From assembly GCF_029931775.1 (NCBI RefSeq), contig NC_079332.1:19289803-19353802 (forward strand): 64,000 bases of DNA. The letters run 5' to 3'. This document shows positions 1 to 11,457 of this stretch, piece by piece. A program made the translations under genes and the position numbers. The notes below the pieces were generated by a model that saw only the letters and a list, made by a program, of their open reading frames with translations, searched no databases and was not told where the DNA came from. This DNA comes from Euleptes europaea (Eukaryota; Chordata; Lepidosauria; Squamata; Sphaerodactylidae). The stretch's first letter is position 1. Every line of letters begins with the position of its first letter.

Positions 1-106
1 AAGGTAGTTGTGAATTTCCTGCATTATGCAGGGGGTTGGACTAGATGACCCTGGTGGTTCCTTCCAACTCTTTGATTCTATGATTCTATTCTGTGAGTCT
101 ATGATA
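1..106 (+). repeat. CR1 LINE 3' end, cut by window edge
   Basis: The segment carries the typical CR1 3' UTR phrase (GGGGGTTGGACTAGATGACC) and ends in repeats of the ATTCTATG octamer that closes CR1 elements. Only the tail is present; the rest would lie left of the window. Confidence 0.85.
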
Positions 107-1481
107 GGGTTTCCCCCCAGTGTGTTAGATTAGCCATGATATCTGCATGGGACCCTCTCCGGGTTCAGAGGCTTCAGAAGATCCCCGGCGGTTGGAGGCA
201 GGGGAGCCAGCAGCAGGCAAAGGGTGTTGCCATCAGCCCGGCTCACGAGCTTTCCCGGGCATCCGGACTGGCATCGGAAGCAGGAGGCTGACTAGACAGA
301 CTGGTGCGATCATCCAGTGTGGCTGCTCTCGTGTTCTGGAAGGCAGATGTACACTACCTACTGTCAGATGTACACTGACAGATGCTGCCCAAAGCACCAT
401 CTGTTTTCTGGCTCCTGTTGAGGGTTTCTTAGGAGCAGTGAGTACTACAGCCAGCCTGGCTTTTTGAAACGAAAGTGAGGGGTTGTTTGTGGCTGTCTGT
501 TGACCTCCGCTGGCACCCCGTACGTACAATCGCAGCTCGCAGGCTCTGCTTTCCCTGGGTTGCCTGACCAAGGCAGGTGTTCGTCGGAGATGGGCACGGG
601 CCTTGATCCTGTTCCTCGCCTGCGGCCTGCCTTCCAGGAGACCCTCTGCCAAGCAGCTGGGGGAGGCCCTTGCCGGAAGCAGGGCTGACCCCTCTGGACC
701 CCTAGAGGGCTTTGAGCGTGGCCGGACGGGAGCAGCCACCACTGGTGCTGGACAGATTTATAGGCTGTTGGGGAAGGATCTCTGGAGGAGAAAGAAAGGC
801 AGCCCTGCCCATATAACATTCCTGGGAATTTTGGAGCTGTGGAAAAAGAGCTAGGATTTCCCCAGCATTTTTAAAGGGATTTTTTTGGGAAACGAATAAG
901 TGTGCGGTACTATAAGAAATGGTTTGGGCATGATTTAGCTAGGTAGCTGTACAGTCTGGACTTTCTCAGGGCTGGGCTTGAGCACTTTCCTTCGGGTAAA
1001 CGGAGCCCCAGATGTGCTATTAGGCACGTGCCAGATGCCTAGATGGGCCCCCTGGGAATCAGGCGAAACCCTGGTCTGTCTCTCTGCCTGCTTGAACGCC
1101 CCTCTGCTCCCCCACCCCCCCACCCCGCTGCCTTGATCATAATTGTCTCTTGAGTCCATGATCACTCTCTGCAAAGTCCGGGCTTGGAAAATCTGGTTCT
1201 GGCTTTACCTGCTGCTGTAACAAAAGGAGAAAAATGGAGTGCAGGGGGCTGCAGCAGATCCCCCCACCCATCCCCATATGCTGAGAACAAAAGCAGATGT
1301 GAGAGAATCTGGGCTGTTTAATCTGCACCACGAACTTGTTCTTAGAGAAGGGAGCCTTCTAATTAAACCGTGGTGTGAAGCGCAGTGGGGAGGGTCCGGA
1401 GCAGGCAGCTCTCTGAGCTCCCCCCCCCCCCCCACAACAGAGGCAGGGCTCTCTGGTCTGCTCTACCCGTCTACAGGTCAT
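107..1481. other. CORO7 intron, no feature recognised
   Basis: Moderately GC-rich intronic sequence with short overlapping open frames on both strands and a C tract near 1,420. I see no conserved exon, RNA gene or clear repeat. Confidence 0.5.
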
Positions 1482-2470
1482 AGAATAGAATCATAGAGTT
1501 GGAAGGGACCACCAGGGTAATCTAGTCCAACCCCCTGCACAGTGCAGGAAATTCAGAACTACCTCCCCCTCCCCACACCCCAGTGCCCCCTACTCCAGCC
1601 CAGAAGATGGCGAAGACGCCCTCCTTCTCATCATCTGCCTAAGGTCACAGAATCAGCATTGCTGACAGATGGCCACCTAGCCTCTGCTTAAAAACCTCCA
1701 GGGAAGGAGAGCTCGCCACCTCCCGAGGAAGCCTGTTCCACTGGGGAACCGCTCTGTTAGGAAGTTCTTCCTAACATCTAGACAGAAGCTCTTTGGATTT
1801 AATTTCAACCCGTTGGTTCTGGTCTGACCTTCTGGGGCAACAGAAAACAACTCGGCACCCTCCTCGGTATGACAGCCCTTCAAGTACTTGAAGATGGTCA
1901 TCATGTCCCCTCTCAGTCTTCTCCTCTTCAGGCTAAACATACCCAGCTCCTTCAACCTTTCCTCATAGGACTTGGTCTCCAGACCCCTCACCATCTTTGT
2001 TGCCCTCCTCTGGACATGTTCCAGCTTGTCTACATCTTTCTTAAATTGCGGTGCCCAGAACTGAACACAGTACTCTAGTTGAGGTCTAACCAGAGCAGAA
2101 TAAAGCGATACCATCACTTAGTGTTATCTGGACACTATACTTCTGTTGATGCAGCCCAAGACTGCATTTGCCTTTTTAGTTACAGCATCACACTGCTGAC
2201 TCATGTTCAGTGTTTGGTCTACTAAGACCCCAAGATCCTTTTCACACACACTACTGCTCAAACAAGTCTCCCCCATCCTATAATTATGCATTTGATTTTT
2301 CCTACCTAAATGCAGAACTTTACATTTGTCTTTGTTGAAGTGCATTTTATTAGTTCTAGCCCAATTCTCCAGCCTGTCAAGATCATCCTGTATCCTGGCT
2401 CTGTCTTCTACAGTATTTGCTACCCCTCCCAATTTAGTATCATCTGCAAATTTAATAAGGTCCTCTGGCT
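1482..2470 (-). repeat. CR1 LINE, 3' third of ORF2 plus 3' UTR
   Basis: Read on the minus strand this is the C-terminal part of a CR1 reverse transcriptase followed by the CR1 3' UTR. Two blocks in different frames, 2,432-2,124 and 2,117-1,677, carry the marks of the region after the RT core ([43 protein letters not shown]). The break between frames, and the loss of everything upstream, show a dead 5'-truncated copy. The 3' end at 1,482 has the octamer tail. Confidence 0.92.
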
Positions 2471-2514
2471 GCTTCTTTCCTCCTTATGCAGAAAAAAAAG
2501 CACACCACACCTTG

Positions 2515-2860
2515 TAGCACCTGAGAGCGTGAGCATGGTAAGGTGCTTCAAGGAGGCCAGAGAGAAGCTAAGGAAGTCCTCACTCCCTTAAGGAAGGTGT
2601 TTGTGACAGCTTTAGAAGGGGATTGGACAGATTCAAGGCGGAGTGGCTACTGGCTGTGGTGACTCCAGAGTCAATTGACTTCAGAGTCAATAAGCCTCTG
2701 AACCCCAGTGCCGGGGGGCATCATCAAGGGAAGGGGCCTCGGCCACTGTGCCCTTCTGCTGCTGGCCCTGCAGAGCAACTGGTTGGCTGCTGTGTGAGAC
2801 GGGATGCTGGACTCTCGCTGGTCTGATCCTGCAGGGCTCTTCTCGTGTTCTTATGACAGG
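2515..2860 (+). repeat. L2-type LINE 3' end
   Basis: The phrases GATTGGACAGATTCAAGG, CAACTGGTTGGCTGCTGTGTG and the terminal CTCTTCTCGTGTTCTTATGA are those of the 3' end of squamate L2 LINEs. It abuts the 5' edge of the oppositely oriented CR1, so the two are separate insertions. Confidence 0.75.
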
Positions 2861-4466
2861 CAAAAGTTTAGAGCAAAAATCCTCCGGTCCAGAGACTTAA
2901 ATGCACGCATGGGCTTGGTAACCGAGTGAGGGATGTTTCCCTTGGTTAGGGGGAAGGGCCGCCTTCTCCCGTCCCTTGATTAAATGTCCACTCTGAACAT
3001 TCGGCAGCTCCCCCCCCCGCTAGTGATAAAGACTGGCCCCCAGCAGCTGACAGCTAATGGGAAAGGGCTGTTGCTGTGGGAGGGGGCGTTGAAGTGGGCA
3101 AGGACCCCAAGCTCTCCCGCAGTGGGTATGTACCCAGGCAAAGCCCACCCTAAAAAGCGGGCGGCCCCTTTGCCCTTGTGCCTTCTGGAGGTGTTCGGCA
3201 AATCAGATGCTTTGGGCCCAGCCTGCCAGCTCCCCTCCCTGGCAGGAGATTGTCTTGGCCCGACAGGGTCTTGGCAGAGGCCTCCGGAAGGCACCCGGGG
3301 CCCTTTTCTTCGCCTGCGGCAGCGGCAAACACATTCTCGGCTGCCTCTGTGCTGGGCTGGGGCTGGGGCTGGCTTGGATCTTGGTTTCCTTTGGGGGATT
3401 TCTGAAATCCTTCCCTGGCGCTGAGTCAGCATTGCGGAGTCAGCCGCTGGCCTGCTCTGCTGCCAGCTCTCTGTTTTGGAGGAGTGGGGGGGGGGCTGCT
3501 TTGTCTTCTCCCACCCCCACCCCGGCTCTGGCTGATCTCTGCACTCGGTACTTTGAGCTGTTCTTGGGGGCTGTCTTGGGGGGGGGGCTTGCATTTGGCC
3601 ATTCGCTTGGGGTCCAGCTTTCCTCCTCTGCCTGTGGGCCCCTTTACCAAAGCCCCTGGCAAATGGGTGCTGCAAGATCTGTCTGGAAGCAGCTGCCGGC
3701 GCCCCCCTGAGCGAGTCCCCTTGCGCAGGCCTGGCCGAAGGGCCTCCGCCTGGCCCCTCCGCTTCCCCTCCCAGGCTGGCTCGTGGCACCGATTTGTGCT
3801 CCCTCCCTGGTGCGGTTGGAGGTTGGAAAATCCACGTGGCTCAGAAGGAAAATATTTGCTCAGCAGCAATTTTCACAGGAATTTGGGACGCTAATTTGAA
3901 AAATCTGCCGGGAGGCTGACAACAGGGCCTTTCAACGGGTCAGCAAGTCGGGGGTGGGGGGCGCGTCTGCCCACCAGCCCAGTCCTTTTGCGGCTTTCCC
4001 TTTGAGTGGGGAATGCGGCGGCAGCCTGGTCCACCTTGCTGCAGAGGGGTAGGCCAGCTGGCAGCCGCCCGCCCACGGCAGAAGGGTCACCCTCTGGTCA
4101 TCCAGCAGAGGCCTGCGGCTGAGGGCGGAGAAGCAATGCTTGCCCTGGGAGTGTCCCCCAAGCCTCTGGGTTCGCCGCCTCTGCGTCTGCCACACTGAGC
4201 CTGTCTGCCTTTCCTCGGACCCCCCCCCCAGGGCATGGCCAGCAAGCCTGCAGACGGTGGCAGGGCCTCTCCCGTCGTCTCAGCCCTAGTGCCAGGGGGG
4301 CACCCTGCCACTCTCCTAAGCCTTTTCAGCCAAGCTGCTCCATCTCTTTGGCTCTCCTCTGCTCCCCACTCCTTGTCGGTTTGCTGAAACGGCCCTCGTC
4401 CACAAACCTGCTAGGAGCAGCATCCAAAGGTCCGAAGCTGGACCTGTAGCTTGGGCAGCTGGGACT
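2861..4466. other. CORO7 intron, no feature recognised
   Basis: GC-rich intronic sequence with several long overlapping open frames on both strands, as expected by composition. None encodes a recognisable domain. G and C runs of 8 or more occur near 3,484, 3,580 and 4,220. Confidence 0.5.
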
Positions 4467-4990
4467 TGAGACACACAGAGCTGGAAGAGACCCCCGGGGT
4501 CATCTAGTCCAACCCCCTGCACAACGCAGGACATTCAAAACTACCTCCCCATGCAACTCCCCCAGTGACCCCCTGCTGTGCCCAGAAGAAGGCAAAAAAC
4601 CTCCTGACCCCAGAGTGATGGTCGGCATTTTACCCCCTGGGCATGTAGGAAAGGGCCACAAGAGCCAAACCCTTCCTGCCCCTCCCTCTCATGATCTGCC
4701 TGAGGTCACAGAATCAGCATTGCTGACAGATGGCCATCTAGCCTCTGCTTAGAAACCTCCAGGGAAGGAGAGCTCACCACCTCCCGAGGAAGCCTGTTGC
4801 ATCGAGGAACCGCTCTGACTGTTAGGAAGTTCTTCCTGATGTCTAGACGGAAACTCTTTTGATTTAATGTCAACCCGTTGTTTCTGGTCCGACCTTCTGG
4901 GGCAACAGAAAACAACTCGGCACCCTCCTCTATACGACAGCCCTTCAAGTCCTTGGAAGATGGCTGCCATATCCCCTCTCACTTGTTGGG
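4467..4990 (-). repeat. CR1 LINE 3' end
   Basis: Minus-strand CR1 tail. The 3' UTR starts at about 4,467 and the C-terminal ORF2 words ([21 protein letters not shown]) are read between 4,948 and 4,706. Truncated at its 5' side and out of frame in places. Confidence 0.88.
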
Positions 4991-5860
4991 GAGGAAGTGT
5001 TTGCCTTGCAGGGAGGAGGAGGGACTTGCAGCTCCCCCCCCCTGCCCTATGGTCTTTTTCTCTGGGGGGGGTGGTCCAGGGCCCACTCCCCCCCCCAGGT
5101 CTGCCACGTGCAACTGGTAGGGGAAACTTTCTGTTCTGCAGATCCGCCAGGGCCTGCCGCCTGGCAGCGCGGGGCGCTCTTCTTGCGGGATCAGATGAGC
5201 TGGATTAACTCCCCTCCTCCCCCAAGCTAAACCTGTTTGTGAGCGAAGCTTTGGTCCGGGTGACCCATGAGGGGAAAGCCCTCTTTTGGCAGGGGTGTGT
5301 GTGCGTGGGTGTGCGTGGGTGTGCTGGATGCAAGAGGCAGAAGCCCCAAGGGCATTGCTCGGTAAGACGAAGCCGGGCAGAGGGGGCCGTGCGCTGCATC
5401 TCATGCGCCTCTGCCTCTGGCTGGAGCCCCAGACAAACCCTCGTCAGCTTTTCCTGAAAACCTGCTGAGCTCCAGTGGAAGGAGAGCCGGCCTGGCCCAG
5501 ACGCTGCTCCCCCCCTGCCCGCCCCCCCTGCAACATCACCGCAAAGGGAAAGAATCCCGTTACTAGCTAGGTGGAGCCAAGGCTCCATCATCCAAGTTCC
5601 GAAAAGCCCCCGCTAATCCAACGCATGTGGCGCTCAAAGCTGGATCCGCCTGCAGCTGCGGTGGAGGGGGGGGGGAGGCATCTCTGGCCCCTGCAGGGCG
5701 GGGCGGCAATAGGAGGCAGCTGTGTAAACAGTGCCTGAGTTGGGCTTCAGGCAAGCAAGAGAGCCCCAGGCCTGAACCCTCCCTGCCCTGCCTGGGTTGC
5801 CCGTGCCCTGGCGGCCATGCCCAGCGAGGTGGGCAGTTCTGCAGCGCTGGGCAGGGCTTC
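4991..5860. other. CORO7 intron, no gene; TG-rich patch
   Basis: Intronic sequence with a short TG/TGCG-rich stretch around 5,294-5,325 and C runs near 5,035 and 5,090. No exon or known repeat was recognised. Confidence 0.45.
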
Positions 5861-6068
5861 GGTGCTGTAGTGGTTAAGAGCGGTGGATTTGATTTCCCCA
5901 CTCCAAATGAGGCCTGCTGGGTGACCTTGGGCTAGTCACCGCTCTTTCAGCCCCACCTCCCTCACAGGGTGTGTCTTGTGGGGAGGGGGAGGGAAGGCGA
6001 TTGTAAACCGGTTTGAGTGGTAGAGAAAGTCGGCATATGAAAAACCAACTCCTCTTCCTCTTCTCCTC
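5861..6068 (+). repeat. tRNA-derived SINE, family A (internally deleted)
   Basis: Family A in this window is a ~300-bp SINE. It begins with the tRNA-like GTGTAGTGGTTAAGAGCGG and ends with a tail of the type GTCGGCATATAAAAACC then TTC repeats. This copy has both ends but lacks roughly 100 bp of the middle of the fuller copies. Confidence 0.88.
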
Positions 6069-6742
6069 TCAGCAAATGGCTTGCTCCCAGAGTGTGGTGA
6101 AATGATGGTGGGGCCATCCCGGTCTGAGGAGGTGCTGTTCTTTTCACGGCCTGTAACTCTTGGGAGAAAGTTGCTGGCAAAAGCTGGGTTGCCGGGGCTG
6201 TGGATTCTCCATTTTTGTGCCAGGCACAGAATTCAGTGCCTTCAGAATTGGGGGCGGGGAGGGGGGGAGGCAGGGGTCTTCCATCCCTTTCCATTCTATG
6301 CAGGGAATTCTGCAAACCCCCAGGGAAGTCTTGGAAGTCAGGCCCAGTTAAGTGGACCTCCAGTGGGCCAAAGAGGCAGTATTCTCAGAAGCACAGGCCA
6401 GGAGGAGTAAAATAAATTGTGTGAAAGAGAGACAAATAATTTTGCAATGCATTCAAATTGTAGATGCTGGATTTGTGCATACAAAATGTGCCTTCCCTGG
6501 TGTGGATATTTTTGCTTCATGTCAAGCACAGCTTTGCTCCCAGGAAGAGAACGGAGCCCGGCCGTGCCTCAGCGCCGTGTGTGCCCCTTGGTCTCTCGCT
6601 CCCTGTTTGCCTCTTTGGCATCTGGCACTACCCTAAAGCTCAGTGGGGGGGGGGGGGTGAAGTGCCCGGCTCCTTGTGGTCTGCTTGGCACTGCGGCAAA
6701 GACTCACCCTTGTGAAATATTAATGCAGTGCTTTTGAACATG
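6069..6742. other. CORO7 intron, no feature recognised
   Basis: Short intronic stretch between two SINE copies, with a G run at about 6,645. No gene or further repeat was recognised. Confidence 0.45.
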
Positions 6743-7015
6743 TGCACAGCGGTGGACTCTGATCTGGAGAACCGGGTTTGATTCTCCACTCCTCCACATG
6801 AGCGGTGGAGGCTAATCTGGTGAATCGGGTAGGTTTTCCCACTCCTATACATGAAGCCAGCTGGGTGACCTTGGGCTAGTCACAGCTCTCTCAGTCCCAC
6901 CTACCTCACAGGGTGTCTCTTGGGAGGGGGGGAAGGGAAGGTAATTGTTAGCTGGTTTGAGTCTCCCTTAAGTGGTAGTGAAAGTCGGCATATAAAAACC
7001 AACTCTTCTTCTTTT
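6743..7015 (+). repeat. tRNA-derived SINE, family A (5' truncated)
   Basis: It starts inside the tRNA-like head at AGCGGTGGACTCTGATCTGG, so the A box is missing. It continues through the body to GGCATATAAAAACCAACTC and the TTC tail. Confidence 0.9.
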
Positions 7016-7284
7016 CAATCACCCTGAGTAACCCTTGCTGACCTCTACACAGAGGCTGGGCACTGGGATCCTTAGGGGTTTATATCCTATGTGAGCCTTC
7101 ATGACTCACACTCAGAAGGAGAAATGAGCTGCTCGGGCAGCCTTTCTGAGAGTCCCTGGCAAACTGGGGTAACGAGAGTTCCCGAAGGCTGACCTCAGGG
7201 CCGAGACAGGAATAGGCGCTCCTCAAGGCACTGCAGAGCCAAGCAGCTGTTGGCTTAAAACCAGCCTGACTTTGCATCGAGCCA

Positions 7285-7402
7285 GTGACCGCATCCCTTT
7301 GTGGGCTTCCCGGAGGCCCCTGGTTGGCCACTTTGTGAACAGACTGCTGGACTTGATGGACCTGGGTCTGATCCACCAGTTCTTGTCATATGATTGGTGA
7401 GC
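7285..7402 (+). repeat. L2-type LINE 3' end fragment
   Basis: Matches the last ~110 bp of the L2 copies near 59.2 and 61.8 kb (GGTTGGCCACTTTGTGAACA, CTGCTGGACTTGATGGACCT). No coding part is kept. Confidence 0.7.
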
Positions 7403-8872
7403 TTACTCGGGAGTCTTTGGAGAGGGACCTGGTCAAAAGCCTTTGGGCCCCCCAAGTATGTGACATCTGCTGGATGGCCCTCATCCACACGCTTGGTAAG
7501 GCTCTCAAAGAGCTTCAAAAAGCCGGCGAGGGAGGACTCTTCCCTCTGCCCGGCTCCAGCGAGCAAACGGTGGCTCTGAGATCCGCCGACTCTCCTGTCT
7601 GCATCCTCGTGTTGTGCTAATTTAAAGTATCCATAGAAACCCGGCCAGAGACTGTGGTGTCTGAGCGAGAATGGAACAAGTGAGTTTATTCACAGTGTTT
7701 AACAAGCTGCTCGCAGCAGGGCCTTCGAGACCGTCGGCAGTTTGCTCCGGTGGGCCGAGCTCTTTCACGCGTATTACAGCTCGGAGCTGCGTTGCTGGCC
7801 AACGTGGTCCGGACACCATGGCGGTGGAAAGTTTACTTTAAGAAAAAAAACACCCTGCCATACCTGCCTTGAGCCAAGTGAACCCCCCCCCCCAATCCAG
7901 GGCTGGAAGTGCCTCCTCTGTGCTAGTCCTGGGGTGGGGGACCCCTGCCGAATCCCCTCTGCTGCGGCCACCCCTGCTGCAACAGGGAACTTACGCTCTC
8001 CCCCTTGGACTGGCTGGAAGGGGGCTGTGCTGGGGAGAGTGGCCTCCTGAACCGATGGGGGGGGGGGGCAGCGGCAGGTCTGCCTTGGCACCTCCCCTGG
8101 CCATGCCCCAGGGAGCGCTGCCAGCCATGGCTCTCTGGGCCTCCGCTCACCACCCCCCTAAAGTCCTCACGGGGCAAGGAAGGGCCCTTTTCCACAGCCG
8201 CCGGCAGAAGTGGCCTCCTGCAGAGGCACGACATCTCCCCACCCCCCACCCCATATGACGCTGAGGGTACCGGATCACTGTTAAGCGGGTTAACCAAATG
8301 GAGAAACTGGCCGGGGGACTTTGGCAGGGTTGGGCTGTTGTGGGGAGGGGTTTTTTGGTCCCAAACTGGCTCCCAAAGTGAAGGTTTCATTTTGAGCTCA
8401 GGGTTTGACCTGTGGGTTTTGGCAAGGACTGATGTCCCAGCAAGGCCCCCGCCCTCTTGTCCTCGTAACGGCCAGAAGTGGCCGGGAGCTGGGGACTGTG
8501 GTCAACCTCCAGCACCTTGGGAGGGTCCCGCCCCAGAGCTGGGATTACCCCATAACGCATTGCGGCACGGAGCCTGGTCTCCCCAGACATGGGCCGTCCT
8601 TCCGGGCCCTGGAGGTTCTGGCCCACCCAGGTATTTCTCCTCGGAGGGTCATACACCAGCTCCCTGGTGTCATCAGATGGGGCGGGGGGAGGGCCGCAGT
8701 CCCACTGCCAGGGCCGGTGTGTGGCATGACTCAGATCCCGGGTTCCATTCCTGACGTCTCCACTTCTGAAATAGCAACCGACTTGGCATCCTGGAGCTCC
8801 ACCAGTCTAATTCCTGCCTTCCAGAAGGGACTGGGAGCTTCCCTTCCAAGCTTTTCCTGTGCTGCTGCCACC
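7403..8872. other. CORO7 intron downstream of VASN, no gene recognised
   Basis: GC-rich with mononucleotide runs near 7,885 and 8,058. Overlapping open frames on both strands have low-complexity Pro/Gly/Arg composition and no domain. Nothing here could be assigned. Confidence 0.45.
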
Positions 8873-8888
8873 TCACACACACACACTG
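8873..8888. repeat. (CA)n microsatellite at VASN 3' end
   Basis: Short CA dinucleotide run on the + strand. Read on the VASN (-) strand it is a GT run 15-30 nt past the AATAAA, where a GU-rich downstream cleavage element is expected. Confidence 0.8.
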
Positions 8889-8889
8889 G

Positions 8890-9450
8890 ACACAAACACC
8901 GTTTTATTGTTTTGTACAAAAGCATTTATAGTCTGGTTTTACAAAAAAGTACCTCAATCTGTGTTAGAAAAGAAATTTCCCAGAAGAAATGGGAAAATAA
9001 TCCGGCAATTATATAAATACTCTCTACAGGTCCTTAAAGCTTTGATCCCCAGGGGCTCGGCCAAGGAGCTCCGTCGTGCCCCCCCCCGGACCCCCTCCCC
9101 GCCCGCCCATGTCCTACTGCGCCCTCCTTCCTTCATCGCCTTCAGACGGCCCCCGGTGGGGCTGGACGGTTCCTGGCTGCAGGAACACAGATCCTTCTTG
9201 CTTCAGCGGAGACCCACCCCTCGGCCGGTGGGCAGGGCTGTGCTCGGATCCTGGCCCCCGGGGCTACCACACTGAGCGAGGGCTCTGAGTCCTTCTGCCT
9301 CCTAAGCGTGTGCTCCTCTCGGGAGGCTGCGTGTCACACACCAGGAGGTTTTTCTTCATGCAGGTTAGCCTCTGGCGGTCTAAGAGGCGCCTCCCTCGTC
9401 AGGCCGTGGGTTCTGGGGCCGGCTCTTGCATCGCAAGGCCACCCTCGGGC
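8890..9450 (-). other. VASN: VASN 3' UTR
   Basis: The segment between the VASN stop codon and the inferred cleavage site. It is less GC-rich than the coding part near its distal end and contains no other gene. Confidence 0.7.
8903..8908 (-). promoter_or_regulatory. VASN: VASN polyadenylation signal AATAAA
   Basis: TTTATT on the + strand reads AATAAA on the minus strand, 543 nt beyond the VASN stop codon. A GT-rich stretch follows at 8,888-8,873, so cleavage probably falls around 8,890. Confidence 0.8.
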
Positions 9451-11457
9451 CTAGAAGTACGAAGGCCTCGGGGCCCGGGGCGTGGAGGCGCCTGTGCATT
9501 GCGGCTCCATGAGGGGTACTTCATACTCCAAGCCGTTTGGCGCGGCTGTTTTCCCTGGCAGTTTCAGGCCCGGTCCGACCAGGTCTCCGTTCTCAAGGCA
9601 GGCCTTCACCCCCTCCAGCTCCAGTGGACTGGAGCCGGTTCCAAACGCGGCCCTTGCTTTCCCCTGCCGCCTCCGCCTCCGGATGTAGTAGAAGGTGGCG
9701 GCTACGGCTGCCGCCACAAGCAGTGCGGCCATGACGGCTGGCACCACCACGAGCGTCAGATCGGCAGGCCTGTTCTGGGTGACGGGGGCGTGCTGCTGGC
9801 GGGTCAGCTGCAGGGTGTGGGCCTCCACGCAGAAGTCCTCCTCGTGAGCTTTGTCCCCGAGCGGCCCGACGCAGATGTGGTAGGAGGAGTTGGGCCGCAG
9901 CTCCCGCACGGTGTATTCCGCCAGTGTGGCTGGCAGGTTGAGGGTGACCGGCCGCTTGTCCGGCCCAGAGAGGTTGCTGTAGGTGAGCCGGATCCCTTTC
10001 AGCCGGCTCTTGGACTCGATGTAGTTCTGCAGATCCACTTTCAGGGAGGTGCCTCCAATGTGCTTGATGGCAATCTGCTTGGGCTGCGTTGGTGCCGGCG
10101 CAGCTGCTGGCGACGTCGCTACCGCCGGGGCTGTGGTCTCGCAGTAGAGGCCCGAGAAGCCAACGGGGCAGATGCATTCCAGGCGATTGTGGCCATCTAA
10201 CTGGCAGGTGCCGCCATTGAGGCAGGCGTAGGGAGGGCAGAGGCGTGCCTCCGGACTGGCTCGGCCCTCTTGAGTGGTGACCGGTGCCAGAGTGGAGCTG
10301 TCCGGCCTGAGCGTGGGGCTGGCCGTGCTGGTCTCCGGGGGGATGTGCGCACTGCTAGGAGCAGGCGTGGCAAGCCGAGTGCTGGTGGCTTTCGAGGTGG
10401 AGATGGTGGGGGTGGTAGGGCACCCCAAATCCGCGTACTCCAGGCGCTGGAGCAGCCGGCCGGCGTTCTTGGGGGGGAAGTGGCAGCGGGTCTCCTCCGA
10501 GCGCTGGAGCGAAGCTTGGCTGCTGCTCAGCCAGCTGACAAACCAGCTCATCTGGCACACGCAGTTGAAAGGGTTCTCTGCTGCAGCGACAGCTTTGAGC
10601 CTGGGGAAGGCGCTGAAGAAATCCTCGGGGAGACGGTTGAGATTGAGGTTGCTGATGTCCAGCTCTTGGAGGCTGCGCAGCGCCTGGAAGTCCTCCGGCT
10701 GCAGCTGGGAGAGGCGGGTGTTCCCAGCCAGGCTGAGCTTGGTCAGGCCGCGAAGCTGCTTCAGGGCTGCCGGCACGCCACTCAGCCGGTTGTCGGAAAT
10801 GTCCAGCTCGTGCAGGTTGTGGAGTTGCTGCAGCAACGCCTCATCGACGTGGTCCAGGCTGAGCCCGGCGATCTTCAGAGACTCGAGCTTGCCGAGGTGG
10901 AACGTGCCCTGCTCGAGGGTGGCGATCCTGTTGCGGCTGACATCAAGGAGGAGGAGGGTGGGCAGGCGGAGCGGCGGCACGGCCTGCAGCTGGTTGTCCT
11001 GGAGCTTCAGCTCCAGCAGGCTCTCCAGGGAGTCGAAGGCCTGCGGGTGGATCCGCTGGATCCTGTTGCGGTGCAGGTAGAGGCGCTCCAGGAAGCGCAG
11101 CCCGTGGAAGCTCTCGTTGGTGACCTCGTGCAGCTGGTTGGAGGAGAGGTCAAGGTTGGAGAGGCCGGCCAGCGGCTGGAAGACGTTCCGGGGCAGGCTG
11201 GAGATCTGGTTCTGGGAGAGGTCCAAGAGCTGCAGGGCCGGCAGGCCAGCAAAGCAGTCTTCGCTCAGGGAGCGGATGCCGTTCTCGAAGACGTACAAGT
11301 TGACCGTCTCCTGCGGCAGACCCCGAGGGACCGTGTGGCTCCTCCGGGAGATGCAGAAGACCGTCCAGGGCTGGCTGCACTGGCAGCTGGCCGGGCAGCC
11401 CTGGGCGAGGAGTCCCGCCGGGAAGAGCAGCAGTGCCCAGAGCACGGGTGACCTCAT
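9451..11457 (-). CDS. VASN: vasorin, complete coding region in one exon (668 aa)
   Basis: Type I membrane protein of the leucine-rich repeat family. Vasorin is known to bind TGF-beta and damp its signalling, and its ectodomain can be shed. The sequence shows a signal peptide (residues 1-~20), an LRR N-cap with cysteines (21-35), about ten LRRs (52-290; e.g. LQLLDLSQNQISSLP), an LRR C-cap (296-347, NPFNCVCQMSW), a Ser/Thr/Pro-rich stalk (348-405), an EGF-like domain (407-440, CLNGGTC), a fibronectin III-like domain (~458-550), one transmembrane helix (567-592) followed by RRRRR, and a 76-residue tail. Length is close to human vasorin (673). The ATG was chosen because it opens the signal peptide and lies 10 nt after a strong acceptor (TCCTCCCTGCAG, exon starting 11,467). 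The upstream in-frame residues are therefore intron. The gene lies antisense inside a CORO7 intron, as in mammals. Confidence 0.96.
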   Translation of the reverse strand: MRSPVLWALLLFPAGLLAQGCPASCQCSQPWTVFCISRRSHTVPRGLPQETVNLYVFENGIRSLSEDCFAGLPALQLLDLSQNQISSLPRNVFQPLAGLSNLDLSSNQLHEVTNESFHGLRFLERLYLHRNRIQRIHPQAFDSLESLLELKLQDNQLQAVPPLRLPTLLLLDVSRNRIATLEQGTFHLGKLESLKIAGLSLDHVDEALLQQLHNLHELDISDNRLSGVPAALKQLRGLTKLSLAGNTRLSQLQPEDFQALRSLQELDISNLNLNRLPEDFFSAFPRLKAVAAAENPFNCVCQMSWFVSWLSSSQASLQRSEETRCHFPPKNAGRLLQRLEYADLGCPTTPTISTSKATSTRLATPAPSSAHIPPETSTASPTLRPDSSTLAPVTTQEGRASPEARLCPPYACLNGGTCQLDGHNRLECICPVGFSGLYCETTAPAVATSPAAAPAPTQPKQIAIKHIGGTSLKVDLQNYIESKSRLKGIRLTYSNLSGPDKRPVTLNLPATLAEYTVRELRPNSSYHICVGPLGDKAHEEDFCVEAHTLQLTRQQHAPVTQNRPADLTLVVVPAVMAALLVAAAVAATFYYIRRRRRQGKARAAFGTGSSPLELEGVKACLENGDLVGPGLKLPGKTAAPNGLEYEVPLMEPQCTGASTPRAPRPSYF

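Noticed and set aside
2980-3789. A 269-codon minus-strand open frame
   Set aside because: Pro/Gly/Arg-rich, overlaps similarly open + strand frames, no domain, no splice context.
10270-11451. A 393-codon open frame on the + strand across the VASN coding exon
   Set aside because: It is the antisense shadow of VASN. Its composition (Leu, Glu, Val, Arg-rich without domains) follows from the reverse of LRR codons, and VASN itself has clear family homology.
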